DNA of 64,000 nucleotides from Burkholderiaceae bacterium. GTDB taxonomy: Bacteria; Pseudomonadota; Gammaproteobacteria; Burkholderiales; Burkholderiaceae_C. The position numbers and the translations under genes are program-made. Location of the stretch: NCBI GenBank assembly GCA_018780645.1, contig JADMJJ010000011.1, positions 372,001 to 436,000 on the forward strand, given 5' to 3'. Positions 50,214 to 58,333 of this stretch are shown here, one piece after another (within the stretch, counting starts at the first letter, position 1; each line of letters opens with the position of its first letter). Under the pieces are notes generated by a model that was given only the letters and a program-made list of their open reading frames with translations, was not told the DNA's origin and did not search any database.

Positions 50214-50214
50214 G

Positions 50215-51246
50215 ATGAAATGGCCCTGGCAAGCGGTGCAGAACCGCCGGCAGCTGGTCCTGCACCTGACGCAGGACGGCTTGGCCTATGTGCTCGCCGA
50301 GCCCGCCGCCGGCGGGCCGATGCGAGTGCTGCGCTGGGGCGTCGAGCCACGGGGCGAAGCCAGCCTGCCCGAGTTTGCCCGCCGTGTGCGAGGTTTGGGC
50401 CTGGGCGCCGGGCAAGTCGTGGCCCTGCTGGGCGCCGAGCACTACCAGATCCTGAAGATCGAAACCCCCAATGTGCCGCAGGATGAGCTCAAGGCCGCCG
50501 CGCGCTGGCAGATCAAGGAAATGGTCGAGGCGCATCTGGATGACCTGACCCTGGATGTGATGCATGTCGGCGGTGATGCCCCGCGCGCGCAGAAGCATTT
50601 GTTCGTCGTCGCTGCGGCGAACAGCGCGCTGCGCGAGTTGACCGAGTGGGCGGCCAGCGCGGGGCTGAACCTCAGTGCGGTCGATATCTGGGAGAACGCG
50701 CAGCGCAATCTGCAGAGCGCCGCCGCCCAGCAAACGGGCCTGGCCGAGCGCGCCACGGCCGCCCTGATGGTCCAGAGCGGCAGCTGCCTGCTCACCGTCA
50801 GCGCCCAGGGCGAGCTGTTCTACACGCGGCGCCTGGACTGGGACGAACGCCTGCGCCAGCGTGCGTTGGGCGGTTTTGCGCCCAAGCCGGCCGCGCCGCC
50901 ACCGCTGGGCTTCGAGTACATGCCCGGTGACGATATCGGTTTTGCCGATGAGGGCGCCGCCGCCGAGACCGAAGGCTCGGCCATGGTGATAGAACTGCAG
51001 CGCTCGATCGACGTCTGGGAGCGCTCCTGGCCCGACCTGCCGCTGGCGCTGCTGCATCTGAAGACCCCCGAGCACGACCGGGAACTGGCCACCCTGCTGC
51101 AGCGCGAGCTGGGCCTGCGCACCCAGGCCATGGAGCTGGCGCCGCTGTTCGGCGGTTTCGAGGCCACGGCCGACACTCTGGCCGCCTACGCCGCCTGCCT
51201 GCCCCTGCTGGGCGCCTTGCTGCGCAGCGAACAGCGCAAGCCTTGA
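50215..51246 (+). CDS. mshI: MSHA biogenesis protein MshI (PilM-like)
   Basis: Cytoplasmic PilM/actin-like protein of 343 residues starting at the ATG one base after the mshQ stop. MKWPWQAVQNRRQLVLHLTQDGLAYVLAE, then VALLGAEHYQILKIETPNVPQDELKAAARWQIKEMVEAHLDDLTLDV is the MshI signature. It would dock to the N-terminus of the next membrane protein, as PilM does with PilN. The ORF track version begins too early. Confidence 0.88.
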   Translation: MKWPWQAVQNRRQLVLHLTQDGLAYVLAEPAAGGPMRVLRWGVEPRGEASLPEFARRVRGLGLGAGQVVALLGAEHYQILKIETPNVPQDELKAAARWQIKEMVEAHLDDLTLDVMHVGGDAPRAQKHLFVVAAANSALRELTEWAASAGLNLSAVDIWENAQRNLQSAAAQQTGLAERATAALMVQSGSCLLTVSAQGELFYTRRLDWDERLRQRALGGFAPKPAAPPPLGFEYMPGDDIGFADEGAAAETEGSAMVIELQRSIDVWERSWPDLPLALLHLKTPEHDRELATLLQRELGLRTQAMELAPLFGGFEATADTLAAYAACLPLLGALLRSEQRKP

Positions 51247-51259
51247 GAGGCTACCCGCC

Positions 51260-51943
51260 ATGGCCCAGCAAATCAATCTCCTCACACCGATACTGCTCGC
51301 GCCCAAGCGCTATTTCTCGGCTGTCGCCATGGCGCAGGCCCTGGGTCTGCTGCTGGCCGGCGCCCTGCTGATCAGCGCCTGGCTGCTGTGGCAGGCGCGC
51401 CAGACGCGGCAGTCCTACCAGCAGATCCAGGCCGAGGCGAGCAACGAGCGCCAGGTCTTGATGGACGCACTGATGCGCCTGCCCGGCAACACCGACCCTG
51501 CGGCGCTGAACCAGCAGCTCGGCGCCTTGCAGCAGGGCCTGCTGCAGCGCCGGCAGATGCTGGACGAGCTCGGCCGCGGCCGTGCCTTGCCCGGCCAGAG
51601 CCACTCCGATCTGCTGCGCCTGCTGGCCCGCACCGTGCCGCCGCCGGTCTGGTTGACCGAGCTGCGCTGGAGCAGCGGCCGGCTGGAGCTGCAAGGCCTG
51701 ACCCTGGAGCCGGCGGCGCTGCAGCCCTGGGTTCAGCAACTGGCCGGCCATGCGCTGCTCAGGGGCCAGCAGCTCGCGACGGTAAAGGTCGAGCGTTTCG
51801 ATGGCGGCGGCCCTGACCGCACCCTGGCGGCAGGCAGCGAGGCCGGCCCGGCGCTGCGCGGCGCCGCCAGACCGCGCTGGCGATTCACCCTGGTCAGCGC
51901 CAGCACGCCTGCTCCGGCAGCACCAAAGGCATCGGCACCATGA
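51260..51943 (+). CDS. PilN-like MSHA assembly protein
   Basis: Bitopic inner-membrane protein of 227 residues. The cytoplasmic tip MAQQINLLTPILLAPKRYFSA contains the INLL motif that PilM-type proteins bind. One helix follows (AQALGLLLAGALLISAWLLW), then a coiled coil and a small periplasmic domain (PPPVWLTELRWSSGRLELQGLTLEPAALQPWVQQLA). It fits between MshI and MshJ as the PilN equivalent (often called MshI2). Its stop overlaps the mshJ start by four bases. Confidence 0.85.
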   Translation: MAQQINLLTPILLAPKRYFSAVAMAQALGLLLAGALLISAWLLWQARQTRQSYQQIQAEASNERQVLMDALMRLPGNTDPAALNQQLGALQQGLLQRRQMLDELGRGRALPGQSHSDLLRLLARTVPPPVWLTELRWSSGRLELQGLTLEPAALQPWVQQLAGHALLRGQQLATVKVERFDGGGPDRTLAAGSEAGPALRGAARPRWRFTLVSASTPAPAAPKASAP

Positions 51944-52605
51944 AGCTCGACATCAACCGACTGCAGGGGCGCTGGCAGCAAAATTGGCAAACACAGGCCA
52001 AGCGCATAGACGCGCTGTCGCTGCGCGAACGCATGTTCCTGTTCCTGTCCATCGCCCTGGTGCTGGCGGCCGTGCTGGACCAGTTCCTGATCGCCCCGCT
52101 CACCGCCGAACAGGCCAAGGCGCGACAGAACCAGCAGCGCCAGGCGACCGAGCTGAAGACGCTGCGCCAGCAGTTCGCCGAGGCAAGCCAGCTCAATGCC
52201 GCCGACAGCCCGCAGGGCCAGCTGCGCGCCGCCATCCGCGCCGCCCAGGGCGAGACACTGGAGCTCGATCAGCAGTTGCAGCAGCGCTCGGGCCTGCTGG
52301 ACAACCAGTCGCAGCTGCCGGAGGTGATGGGGCGGCTGCTGCGCCAGCACGAGCGCCTGAGCCTGGTGAATCTGCACACGCTGGATGAGGCCGCCCTGCC
52401 GCAGTCGAGCAGCGCCACCCAGTCCTCATTGAAATGGCGTGGGGTGGAGCTGCAGGTCAGCGGTGACTATCTGGACCTGATGCGCTATCTGGCCGAGCTG
52501 GAGGCCGCGCTGCCCACGCTGCGCTGGGGCCAGCTGCGCCTGAGCCATGAATCTGGCCGGGCGCTGCTGCAACTGCAGGTGTTCCTGGTGGGAGGGCGGG
52601 CATGA
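51940..52605 (+). CDS. mshJ: MSHA biogenesis protein MshJ (PilO-like)
   Basis: Bitopic protein of 221 residues. Membrane helix near 31-50 (MFLFLSIALVLAAVLDQFLI), a coiled coil rich in Gln/Glu, and a PilO-type periplasmic fold (LKWRGVELQVSGDYLDLMRYLAELEAALPTLRWGQLRL). It should pair with the PilN-like protein to form the alignment subcomplex. It overlaps both neighbours by four bases. Confidence 0.87.
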   Translation: MKLDINRLQGRWQQNWQTQAKRIDALSLRERMFLFLSIALVLAAVLDQFLIAPLTAEQAKARQNQQRQATELKTLRQQFAEASQLNAADSPQGQLRAAIRAAQGETLELDQQLQQRSGLLDNQSQLPEVMGRLLRQHERLSLVNLHTLDEAALPQSSSATQSSLKWRGVELQVSGDYLDLMRYLAELEAALPTLRWGQLRLSHESGRALLQLQVFLVGGRA

Positions 52606-53006
52606 AGATGCTGCTCTTGCTCTTGCTCGGTGTTCAGGCCCTGTCCGCCGGCGCCCAGGACCTGCTGCGCGACCCGACACAGGCACCCGCCGCGGCTCGC
52701 CCCGCAGCACTGCCGGCCTCAGGAGCCGGACCTGCCGGCAGCAGCACCGAGCCCCAGCACATCATGGTGCTGAATGGCCGCCCCTATCTGATCGTTGCCG
52801 GTCGCCGTCTGGGCGTTGGCGACCCGTTGGGCGAGGCCCGAATCACCCGCATTGGCGATGGCGCCGTCTGGCTCAAGGAAGGCGGCGTGACGCGACGCCT
52901 CAGCCTCTACGCCGGGGTTGAGAAGCGCCCTGCCGGCACCGAGGGCGTCGCACCGAAAGCACGAACCCATATGGCCCCCCCAAAGAACAACAAGGAGCAG
53001 CCATGA
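52602..53006 (+). CDS. mshK: MSHA biogenesis protein MshK (PilP-like)
   Basis: Periplasmic protein of 134 residues with a signal peptide (LLLLLLGVQALSAGAQ). It has DLLRDPTQAPAAARP, then the beta-domain HIMVLNGRPYLIVAGRRLGVGDPLGEARITRIGDGAVWLKEGG, a PilP/GspC-like fold seen in MshK. It likely links the MshJ/PilN complex to the secretin. It overlaps mshL by four bases. Confidence 0.85.
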   Translation: MKMLLLLLLGVQALSAGAQDLLRDPTQAPAAARPAALPASGAGPAGSSTEPQHIMVLNGRPYLIVAGRRLGVGDPLGEARITRIGDGAVWLKEGGVTRRLSLYAGVEKRPAGTEGVAPKARTHMAPPKNNKEQP

Positions 53007-54790
53007 TGATGAAACCTGGCCATTGCCAATTCTCACCGCCCGCCGCCCGCAGCCTGCTGACCTTGGCCGCCGTCGTCCTGCTCGCCGCCTGTGCCGACAA
53101 GCCGCTGAAGCTGGCCGATTCCGGCAACAGCATCCGCGCCGAGTTGCAGGCCCAGTCGCAGGCCGCCAACCGCCCCGCCGCTCCCAACTCGCAGGCCGCG
53201 GCCGCCGCGGCCGTGCCCCTGCCGGCCGAGCCGCCGCGCAGCGAGGCGGCGGGCGAACCCCGTTTCGATCTGGTCGTCAACGGCGCGCCGATGCGCGATG
53301 TGTTCCTGTCCCTGGTTACCGATACCCGCTACAGCATGCTGGTCCACCCCGATGTCACCGGCCAACTGTCGGTGACCCTGAAGGGGGTGACCCTGCGCGA
53401 GGCGCTGGAGTCCATACGCGACGTCTACGGCTATGACTTCAGGATTGAGGGTCGGCGCATCACCGTCTATCCGCCGACGATGCAGACCCGCATCTACACC
53501 CTCAACTACCTGCACAATCAGCGCAAGGGGCGCAGCGAGGTGCGCGTCAGCTCGGGCTCGGCGCCGGTGCAGCCCAACTCCGGTGGCACAGGCAGCACCG
53601 GTAACACGCCAGCCGCCGGCACGGCCATCGCGCAACCCGACAGCAGTCAGATTTCGACCACCACCGACAACGATTTCTGGGCCGAAACCACGGCCGCGCT
53701 GAAGGCCCTGCTGCGCAATGAGCCGGGCCGCGCGGTGATCGCCAGCCCGCAGGCCGGCACCATCGCCGTGCGCGCGATGCCCGACGAGCTCCGCCACATC
53801 GAGTCCTTTCTGCGCTCCACCCGCGCCTCGGTCGAGCGCCAGGTCATGCTGGAGGCCAAGATCGTCGAGGTCGAACTGCGCGAGGGCTATCAGAGCGGCA
53901 TCGACTGGTCGATCTTGCGCAACCGCGGCGCGGTGGGCCAGACCAGCGTCAACCCGTCGATACCGACCGGGGTGAACACCATCATCAACCCGCTGGTCAG
54001 CAATTCGAACCGGCTTCCGGTACTGTCCACCTCATCCGCCGGCGCGGTGCTGGGCGATCTGGTCGGTGTGCCGGTGGCCGGCTCCGGCGCCTTCGGCCTG
54101 GCGCTGTCGCGCGGTGGCTTCCAGGCGCTTTTGAGCTTTCTGGAGACCCATGGCGATGTGCAGATCCTGTCCAGCCCGCGGGTGGCCACACTGAACAACC
54201 AGAAGGCCGTGCTCAAGGTCGGCACCGACGACTACTTCGTCACCGGCATCACCGGCACCAGCAACAACACCAACAATAACACCACGACCAACAACAACAC
54301 GCAGACGGTGCCGACCCTGACCTTGACGCCGTTCTTCTCGGGCATTGCCCTGGACGTCACGCCGCAGATCGACGAGGCGAACATGATTACCCTGCACATC
54401 CACCCCTCGGTGACCTCGGTGACCGAGAAGGTCAAGCAGGTGGATCTGGGCACGGTGGGCACCTTCCGCCTGCCGCTGGCCTCCAGCAGCACCAACGAGA
54501 CCGACACGGTGGTGAAGATCGCCGACGGCAACATCGTCGCCATCGGCGGCCTGATGCAGATGGAGTCCGCCCGCCGCGGCTCCGGCCTGCCCGGCAGCGG
54601 CGACAACGCCCTCACCAGCACCCTGTTCGGCAACCGCGCAAACACCGCCCGCAAGCGCGAGCTGGTGGTGCTGATCAAGCCCACTATCATCCGCAGCGCG
54701 GAAGATTGGGAGCAGCTCAATCAGCAGAGCAGCGCGGCGCTGGAGGCGATGGACGCCAAGCGCAGAGTGATTACCGTCAACGGAAAGTAG
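53003..54790 (+). CDS. mshL: MSHA secretin MshL
   Basis: Outer-membrane secretin lipoprotein, 595 residues. Signal peptide with lipobox LLAAC (Cys near residue 30). Secretin N-domains: FDLVVNGAPMRDVFLSLVTDTRYSMLVHPDVTGQLSVTLKGVTLREALE, and GTIAVRAMPDELRHIESFLRSTRASVERQVMLEAKIVEVEL. The pore domain has LLSFLETHGDVQILSSPRVATLNNQKAVLKVG and an Asn/Thr-rich loop (NNTNNNTTTNNN). ALDVTPQIDEANMITLHIHPSV and RKRELVVLIKPTII complete it. It is the last gene of the operon; MshM and MshN genes are not found. Confidence 0.94.
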   Translation: MMMKPGHCQFSPPAARSLLTLAAVVLLAACADKPLKLADSGNSIRAELQAQSQAANRPAAPNSQAAAAAAVPLPAEPPRSEAAGEPRFDLVVNGAPMRDVFLSLVTDTRYSMLVHPDVTGQLSVTLKGVTLREALESIRDVYGYDFRIEGRRITVYPPTMQTRIYTLNYLHNQRKGRSEVRVSSGSAPVQPNSGGTGSTGNTPAAGTAIAQPDSSQISTTTDNDFWAETTAALKALLRNEPGRAVIASPQAGTIAVRAMPDELRHIESFLRSTRASVERQVMLEAKIVEVELREGYQSGIDWSILRNRGAVGQTSVNPSIPTGVNTIINPLVSNSNRLPVLSTSSAGAVLGDLVGVPVAGSGAFGLALSRGGFQALLSFLETHGDVQILSSPRVATLNNQKAVLKVGTDDYFVTGITGTSNNTNNNTTTNNNTQTVPTLTLTPFFSGIALDVTPQIDEANMITLHIHPSVTSVTEKVKQVDLGTVGTFRLPLASSSTNETDTVVKIADGNIVAIGGLMQMESARRGSGLPGSGDNALTSTLFGNRANTARKRELVVLIKPTIIRSAEDWEQLNQQSSAALEAMDAKRRVITVNGK

Positions 54791-54806
54791 CCCTTGCAGC
54801 GAAGGC

Positions 54807-54857
54807 CCCGGATTGCATCCGGGCTACAGGTCGGCCGTAGCCCGGATGCAATCCGGG
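54807..54857. repeat. 21-bp perfect inverted repeat between mshL and tupA
   Basis: Two arms of 21 bases (54807-54827 and 54837-54857) are exact reverse complements around a 9-base loop; each arm contains GTAGCCCGGATGCAATCCGG or its complement. Such GTAGCCCGGAT...ATCCGGG sequences occur as dispersed extragenic repeats in many proteobacteria (general knowledge). Here it lies between convergent genes and can act as a bidirectional terminator. Confidence 0.85.
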
Positions 54858-54867
54858 ACAGCCCGCC

Positions 54868-55671
54868 TCAGCTGTTCGGAAAAAACAACTGCTCCCCGCC
54901 AATCTTGTAGCTCGCGATTGCCGCCTTGCCCGCCGGTGACACCAGCCAGTCGGCGAAGCGCTGGGCCGCGGCCAGCTTCACATGCGGGTGCTTGGCCGGG
55001 TTGACGACAATCACGCCGTAGGGGTTGAACAGGCGCTGATCGCCTTCGACCAGGATGGCAAGCTCGCCGCGGTTCTTGAAGGCCAGCCAGGTGCCGCGGT
55101 CGGCCAGCACATAGCCGTTCATCGACGAAGCCATGTTCAGCGCCGGGCCCATGCCGCAGCCGCATTCGCGGTAGCCCTCGGGCTTGGCCACCGCGACATC
55201 GATGCCCGCCTGTTTCCAGTAGCGCAGCTCGGCCGCATGGGTGCCGCTCTTGTCGCCCCGCGACACAAAGGGCTGGGCTGCGGCCTTGATCTTCAGCAGG
55301 CCGGCACCCACGTCCTTGCCCTGCGCCTTGGCCGGGTCGGCCTTGGGTCCGACCAGCACGAAGTCGTTGTACATCACCGGCATGCGCTTCAGGCCGAAGC
55401 CCTCCGCGACGAACTTCTCCTCGGCCACCGTGTCATGCACCAGCACCGCATCGGCGTCGCCGCGGCGGCCCATGTCCAGCGCCTGGCCCGTGCCCAGCGC
55501 CACGACGCGCACGGCAATGCCGGTCTCCTTGGTGAACTGCGGCAGCAGGTGGCCGAATAGACCGGACTGCTCGGTGGAGGTGGTAGAGGCCACGACGATC
55601 GACGTTTCTTGAGCCGAGGCAAGACCCGACACCAGGAGGGCCGCGACGAGCAACAGACGGCGTGATTTCAT
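54868..55671 (-). CDS. tupA: Tungstate ABC transporter substrate-binding protein TupA
   Basis: Periplasmic oxyanion-binding protein of about 267 residues. Signal peptide RRLLLVAALLVSGLASAQ, then SIVVASTTSTEQSGLFGHLLPQF, the TTSTxxSGL motif that contacts tungstate in TupA. VVALGTGQALDMGRRGDADAVLVHD, FVSRGDKSGTHAAELRYWKQAG and GYVLADRGTWLAF are further signatures. The start MKSRR at 55671 overlaps the tupC stop; the ORF track start is three codons earlier. Last gene of the operon. Confidence 0.92.
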   Translation of the reverse strand: MKSRRLLLVAALLVSGLASAQETSIVVASTTSTEQSGLFGHLLPQFTKETGIAVRVVALGTGQALDMGRRGDADAVLVHDTVAEEKFVAEGFGLKRMPVMYNDFVLVGPKADPAKAQGKDVGAGLLKIKAAAQPFVSRGDKSGTHAAELRYWKQAGIDVAVAKPEGYRECGCGMGPALNMASSMNGYVLADRGTWLAFKNRGELAILVEGDQRLFNPYGVIVVNPAKHPHVKLAAAQRFADWLVSPAGKAAIASYKIGGEQLFFPNS

Positions 55672-56378
55672 CAAGACCAAGGTAGTTCTCCTTTGAGGAA
55701 CAGTTGTGCCTCCTGAGGCAGGGGGCCATTGAAAAACGCTTGCGGCGGCAGATCCACCAGCACCTTGCCGGCCTCCAGGTAGAGCACGCGGGTGCCCAGG
55801 CGCTTGGCCTGGCCCAGATTGTGGGTGCTCATCACGAGTGTCATGCCCTCACGGGCAAAGTCTTCGATCAGCCCCTCGACCTCACGCTTGGCGCCGGGGT
55901 CCAGATTGGCGGTCGGCTCGTCGAGGAAGAGCAGCTGCGGCTGCAGGCCCCAGGCCCTGGCGAGTGCCAGGCGCTGCTGCTGGCCACCGGACAGCACCCG
56001 TGCCGGCCGCTGCGCCATGTCGGCCAGTCCGACGCGGCCCAGCGCCTGGCGCGCGCGCTCCGGCCGTTGCTCACGCGGCACGCCAGCCAGCCACAGGGCC
56101 AGCATCAGGTTGTGCCAGACCGAGAGGCTGAGCAGGAACGGCCGCTGCGCCACCATGGCCTGGCGCAGGACCTGACCCGAGAGCAGGCGCCGGCCCTGGC
56201 CACTGGGCAGGTCCTGCAGACCGTGCAGCACCCGCAGCAAGGTGGTCTTGCCCGAGCCATTGGCGCCCACCAGCATCAGGCGCTCGCCAGCCTGGATCTG
56301 CAGGCTGGTGGGCTGCAAGGCGGTATGGGCGCCGAAGCGCACGGTGGCCGACTCCAGGCTCAGCAGGGCCGTGGTCAT
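55671..56378 (-). CDS. tupC: Tungstate ABC transporter ATP-binding protein TupC
   Basis: ATPase of 235 residues. Walker A GANGSGKTTLLR (~residue 38), signature LSGGQQQRLALARAWGLQPQ, Walker B LLFLDEPTANLDP, H-loop STHNLGQ. It lies between tupB (4-base overlap) and tupA. Its C-terminal part ends in PLPQEAQLFLKGELPW, typical of TupC, with no molybdate-type TOBE domain. Confidence 0.92.
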   Translation of the reverse strand: MTTALLSLESATVRFGAHTALQPTSLQIQAGERLMLVGANGSGKTTLLRVLHGLQDLPSGQGRRLLSGQVLRQAMVAQRPFLLSLSVWHNLMLALWLAGVPREQRPERARQALGRVGLADMAQRPARVLSGGQQQRLALARAWGLQPQLLFLDEPTANLDPGAKREVEGLIEDFAREGMTLVMSTHNLGQAKRLGTRVLYLEAGKVLVDLPPQAFFNGPLPQEAQLFLKGELPWS

Positions 56379-57079
56379 GTGCGCTCCGCCCCGAGCAACC
56401 TCGGCCCGGTCTGCGCCAGGGCGATGAACAGATTGATCAGCCCGACCACGGCCAGCAGGACCATGCCCAGCGCCAGCGCCAGTGGCAGGTCGCCCTTGCT
56501 GGTCTCCAGCGCGATGCTGGTGGTCATCACCCGGGTCAGGCCATCGATATTGCCGCCCACCATCATCACCGCGCCGACCTCAGAGATGGCGCGGCCGAAG
56601 GCCGTCAGCAACACCGTCAACAGGGCCCAGCGCTCATGCAGCATCAACAGCCCGGCGCTCAGCATCGGGCCGGCACCCATCGACTTCAAGGTATCACCGC
56701 CCTCGGCCAGCGCACCGACCAGCAACTGCCTCGCGAGCGCCGCGACGATAGGGGTGACCAGGATGCTTTGCGCCACCACCATCGCACCGGGCGTGAACAG
56801 GATGCCCCAGGCCCCCAGGGGGCCCGAGCGTGACAGCAACAGATAGACCAGCAGGCCCACCACGACAGACGGCAAGGCCAGCAGGGTGTTGAGCAGGGCC
56901 ACCACGCCGCGCTGGCCCGGGAAGCGCGCCACCGCCAGCCAGGCGCCCAGCAGCAGACCCAGCAGGCCGCCGATCAGGCAGGCACCGGCGCTGACACGCA
57001 GCGACAGCAGCACGACGCTCAGCAGATTGGCATCGGTGTGCGTGATCAGGGCCCAGGCGGTGGCAATGCTGTCGTTCAT
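56375..57079 (-). CDS. tupB: Tungstate ABC transporter permease TupB
   Basis: Permease of 234 residues with about five helices and the binding-protein-dependent transport signature. LSVVLLSLRVSAGACLIGGLLGLLLGAWLAVARFPGQRG, LLNTLLALPSVVVGLLVYLLLSRSGPLGAWGILFTPGAMVVAQSILVTPI, and the EAA-like LTAFGRAISEVGAVMMVGGNIDGLTRVMTTSIALETSKGD are diagnostic for TupB. Its ATG overlaps the stop of the upstream EgtB/SenA-like gene (ATGA), so the four genes form one coupled unit. Confidence 0.92.
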   Translation of the reverse strand: MNDSIATAWALITHTDANLLSVVLLSLRVSAGACLIGGLLGLLLGAWLAVARFPGQRGVVALLNTLLALPSVVVGLLVYLLLSRSGPLGAWGILFTPGAMVVAQSILVTPIVAALARQLLVGALAEGGDTLKSMGAGPMLSAGLLMLHERWALLTVLLTAFGRAISEVGAVMMVGGNIDGLTRVMTTSIALETSKGDLPLALALGMVLLAVVGLINLFIALAQTGPRLLGAERT

Positions 57080-58284
57080 GCGGAACAGGACCTGAAGCCG
57101 ACAAAGCCCACATCGTGTAGCTCGCCCCAGGCCTCACGGGCCTTAGGGTGGCGCATGCGCGGCGCACTGGCGAATGAGGCCCCGCGCACGGCGCAGGCGG
57201 CGCTTCCGGGCGGGCGGGCACGCCAGGGCGCCAGGGTCGCGCCGGGCAGCAGGCGCAGGCCGCTGCCGGTCCATTCCTGGACCTGTCCCCAATGCAGGCC
57301 CCTGGATCGGCCCTGTATCGCCGCCAGTTCCCACTCCACCTCCGTGGGCAGGCGCCGTTCGGCCCAGCGACACCAGGCCAGCGCCTCGTGCAGGCTCACA
57401 TGCATGACCGGCTGCAGCATGGACAGCCGCGTGCTATGGCCAAAGCGACGCACCAGCACGCCGTTACCGACCTGCTCGACATAGCGCGGGCTGCGCCGCC
57501 CCTCGGCCTGCACCCAGGCCCAACCGGCCTCGCTCCAGCAGTCGCGCCTGTCATAGCCGCCATCGGCAATAAACTCGGTGAACTGGGCCCAGTTCACCGG
57601 CTGCGCATCGATCTCGAACTCGGGCACCTGGATCTGCAGCGCGCCGCCCTCGTAATCCAGCACCAGACCCGGCCCCGCATGGCCAAGCGACCAGCTCGTC
57701 GCCGGGCACAGCAGCGCCTCGCGCGGCGCCTGGGGCACCGGGCCATGAATCAGTTCGTCGAGCTGGCTGCCGCCCAGGTCCAGCGCCTGCACCCAGCTCA
57801 TCAAGTCCTCGGCATGGCGATCTTCGTGCAGCAGGGCGAGGCGGAAGAAGTACAGGCTGTCGTCACCCGGGCCGGCCGACTCCAGCAGTTCCAGGGTCAG
57901 GTCCAGCGTCACCGCCAGGTAGTCGCGCACGGCCATTGCATCGGGGCCGGGGTCGCCACGGCCCGCATCCCATCGCGGCCCGTCCTCGGAAAACCAGGGG
58001 TCGGCGCGGGGCTCCACCGAAGCCAGCCGCGGCAGACTGGGGTCGCACAGTGGCCCGCGTTCGCGCTGCAGATTGCGCGCCAGCCAGTACTCCTGGAACC
58101 AGCCGACATGGCCAAGGTGCCATAGCGCCAAGCCGGCCAGCCCCGACTTCTCCTGCGCCTGCTCCAGCGCCGAGAGCAGGCGCAGCGTGTGGTTGCGGGC
58201 GTCCATCAAGGCCAGTGACAGCAGCTCACGGCCGGCCTGGCGCATGGCCATCGGGTCCAACAGGGGCGAGTTGCTGTGGGGCAT
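57076..58284 (-). CDS. EgtB/SenA-family non-heme iron enzyme (DinB plus FGE-sulfatase domain)
   Basis: Protein of about 402 residues from the ATG at 58284. An N-terminal DinB-like four-helix domain carries the iron-ligand pattern: ALWHLGHVGWFQEYWL and the later LLHEDRHAEDLMSW (H-x3-H-x-E). A C-terminal FGE-sulfatase domain follows: FEIDAQPVNWAQFTEFIADGGY, HVSLHEALAWCRWAERRLPTEVEWE, GQVQEWTGSGL, AVRGASFASAPRMRHP and VGFVGFRS. EgtB joins cysteine-type sulfur to hercynine in ergothioneine synthesis; SenA is the selenium counterpart making selenoneine. Neither egtD nor senB is adjacent, so the exact substrate is open. It is translationally coupled to tupB, which is an unusual partner. Confidence 0.8.
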   Translation of the reverse strand: MPHSNSPLLDPMAMRQAGRELLSLALMDARNHTLRLLSALEQAQEKSGLAGLALWHLGHVGWFQEYWLARNLQRERGPLCDPSLPRLASVEPRADPWFSEDGPRWDAGRGDPGPDAMAVRDYLAVTLDLTLELLESAGPGDDSLYFFRLALLHEDRHAEDLMSWVQALDLGGSQLDELIHGPVPQAPREALLCPATSWSLGHAGPGLVLDYEGGALQIQVPEFEIDAQPVNWAQFTEFIADGGYDRRDCWSEAGWAWVQAEGRRSPRYVEQVGNGVLVRRFGHSTRLSMLQPVMHVSLHEALAWCRWAERRLPTEVEWELAAIQGRSRGLHWGQVQEWTGSGLRLLPGATLAPWRARPPGSAACAVRGASFASAPRMRHPKAREAWGELHDVGFVGFRSCSA

Positions 58285-58333
58285 CAGAACTTGAGGCGGA
58301 TAGATGAAGATGATTGTGACCCAGAACGGGTGC

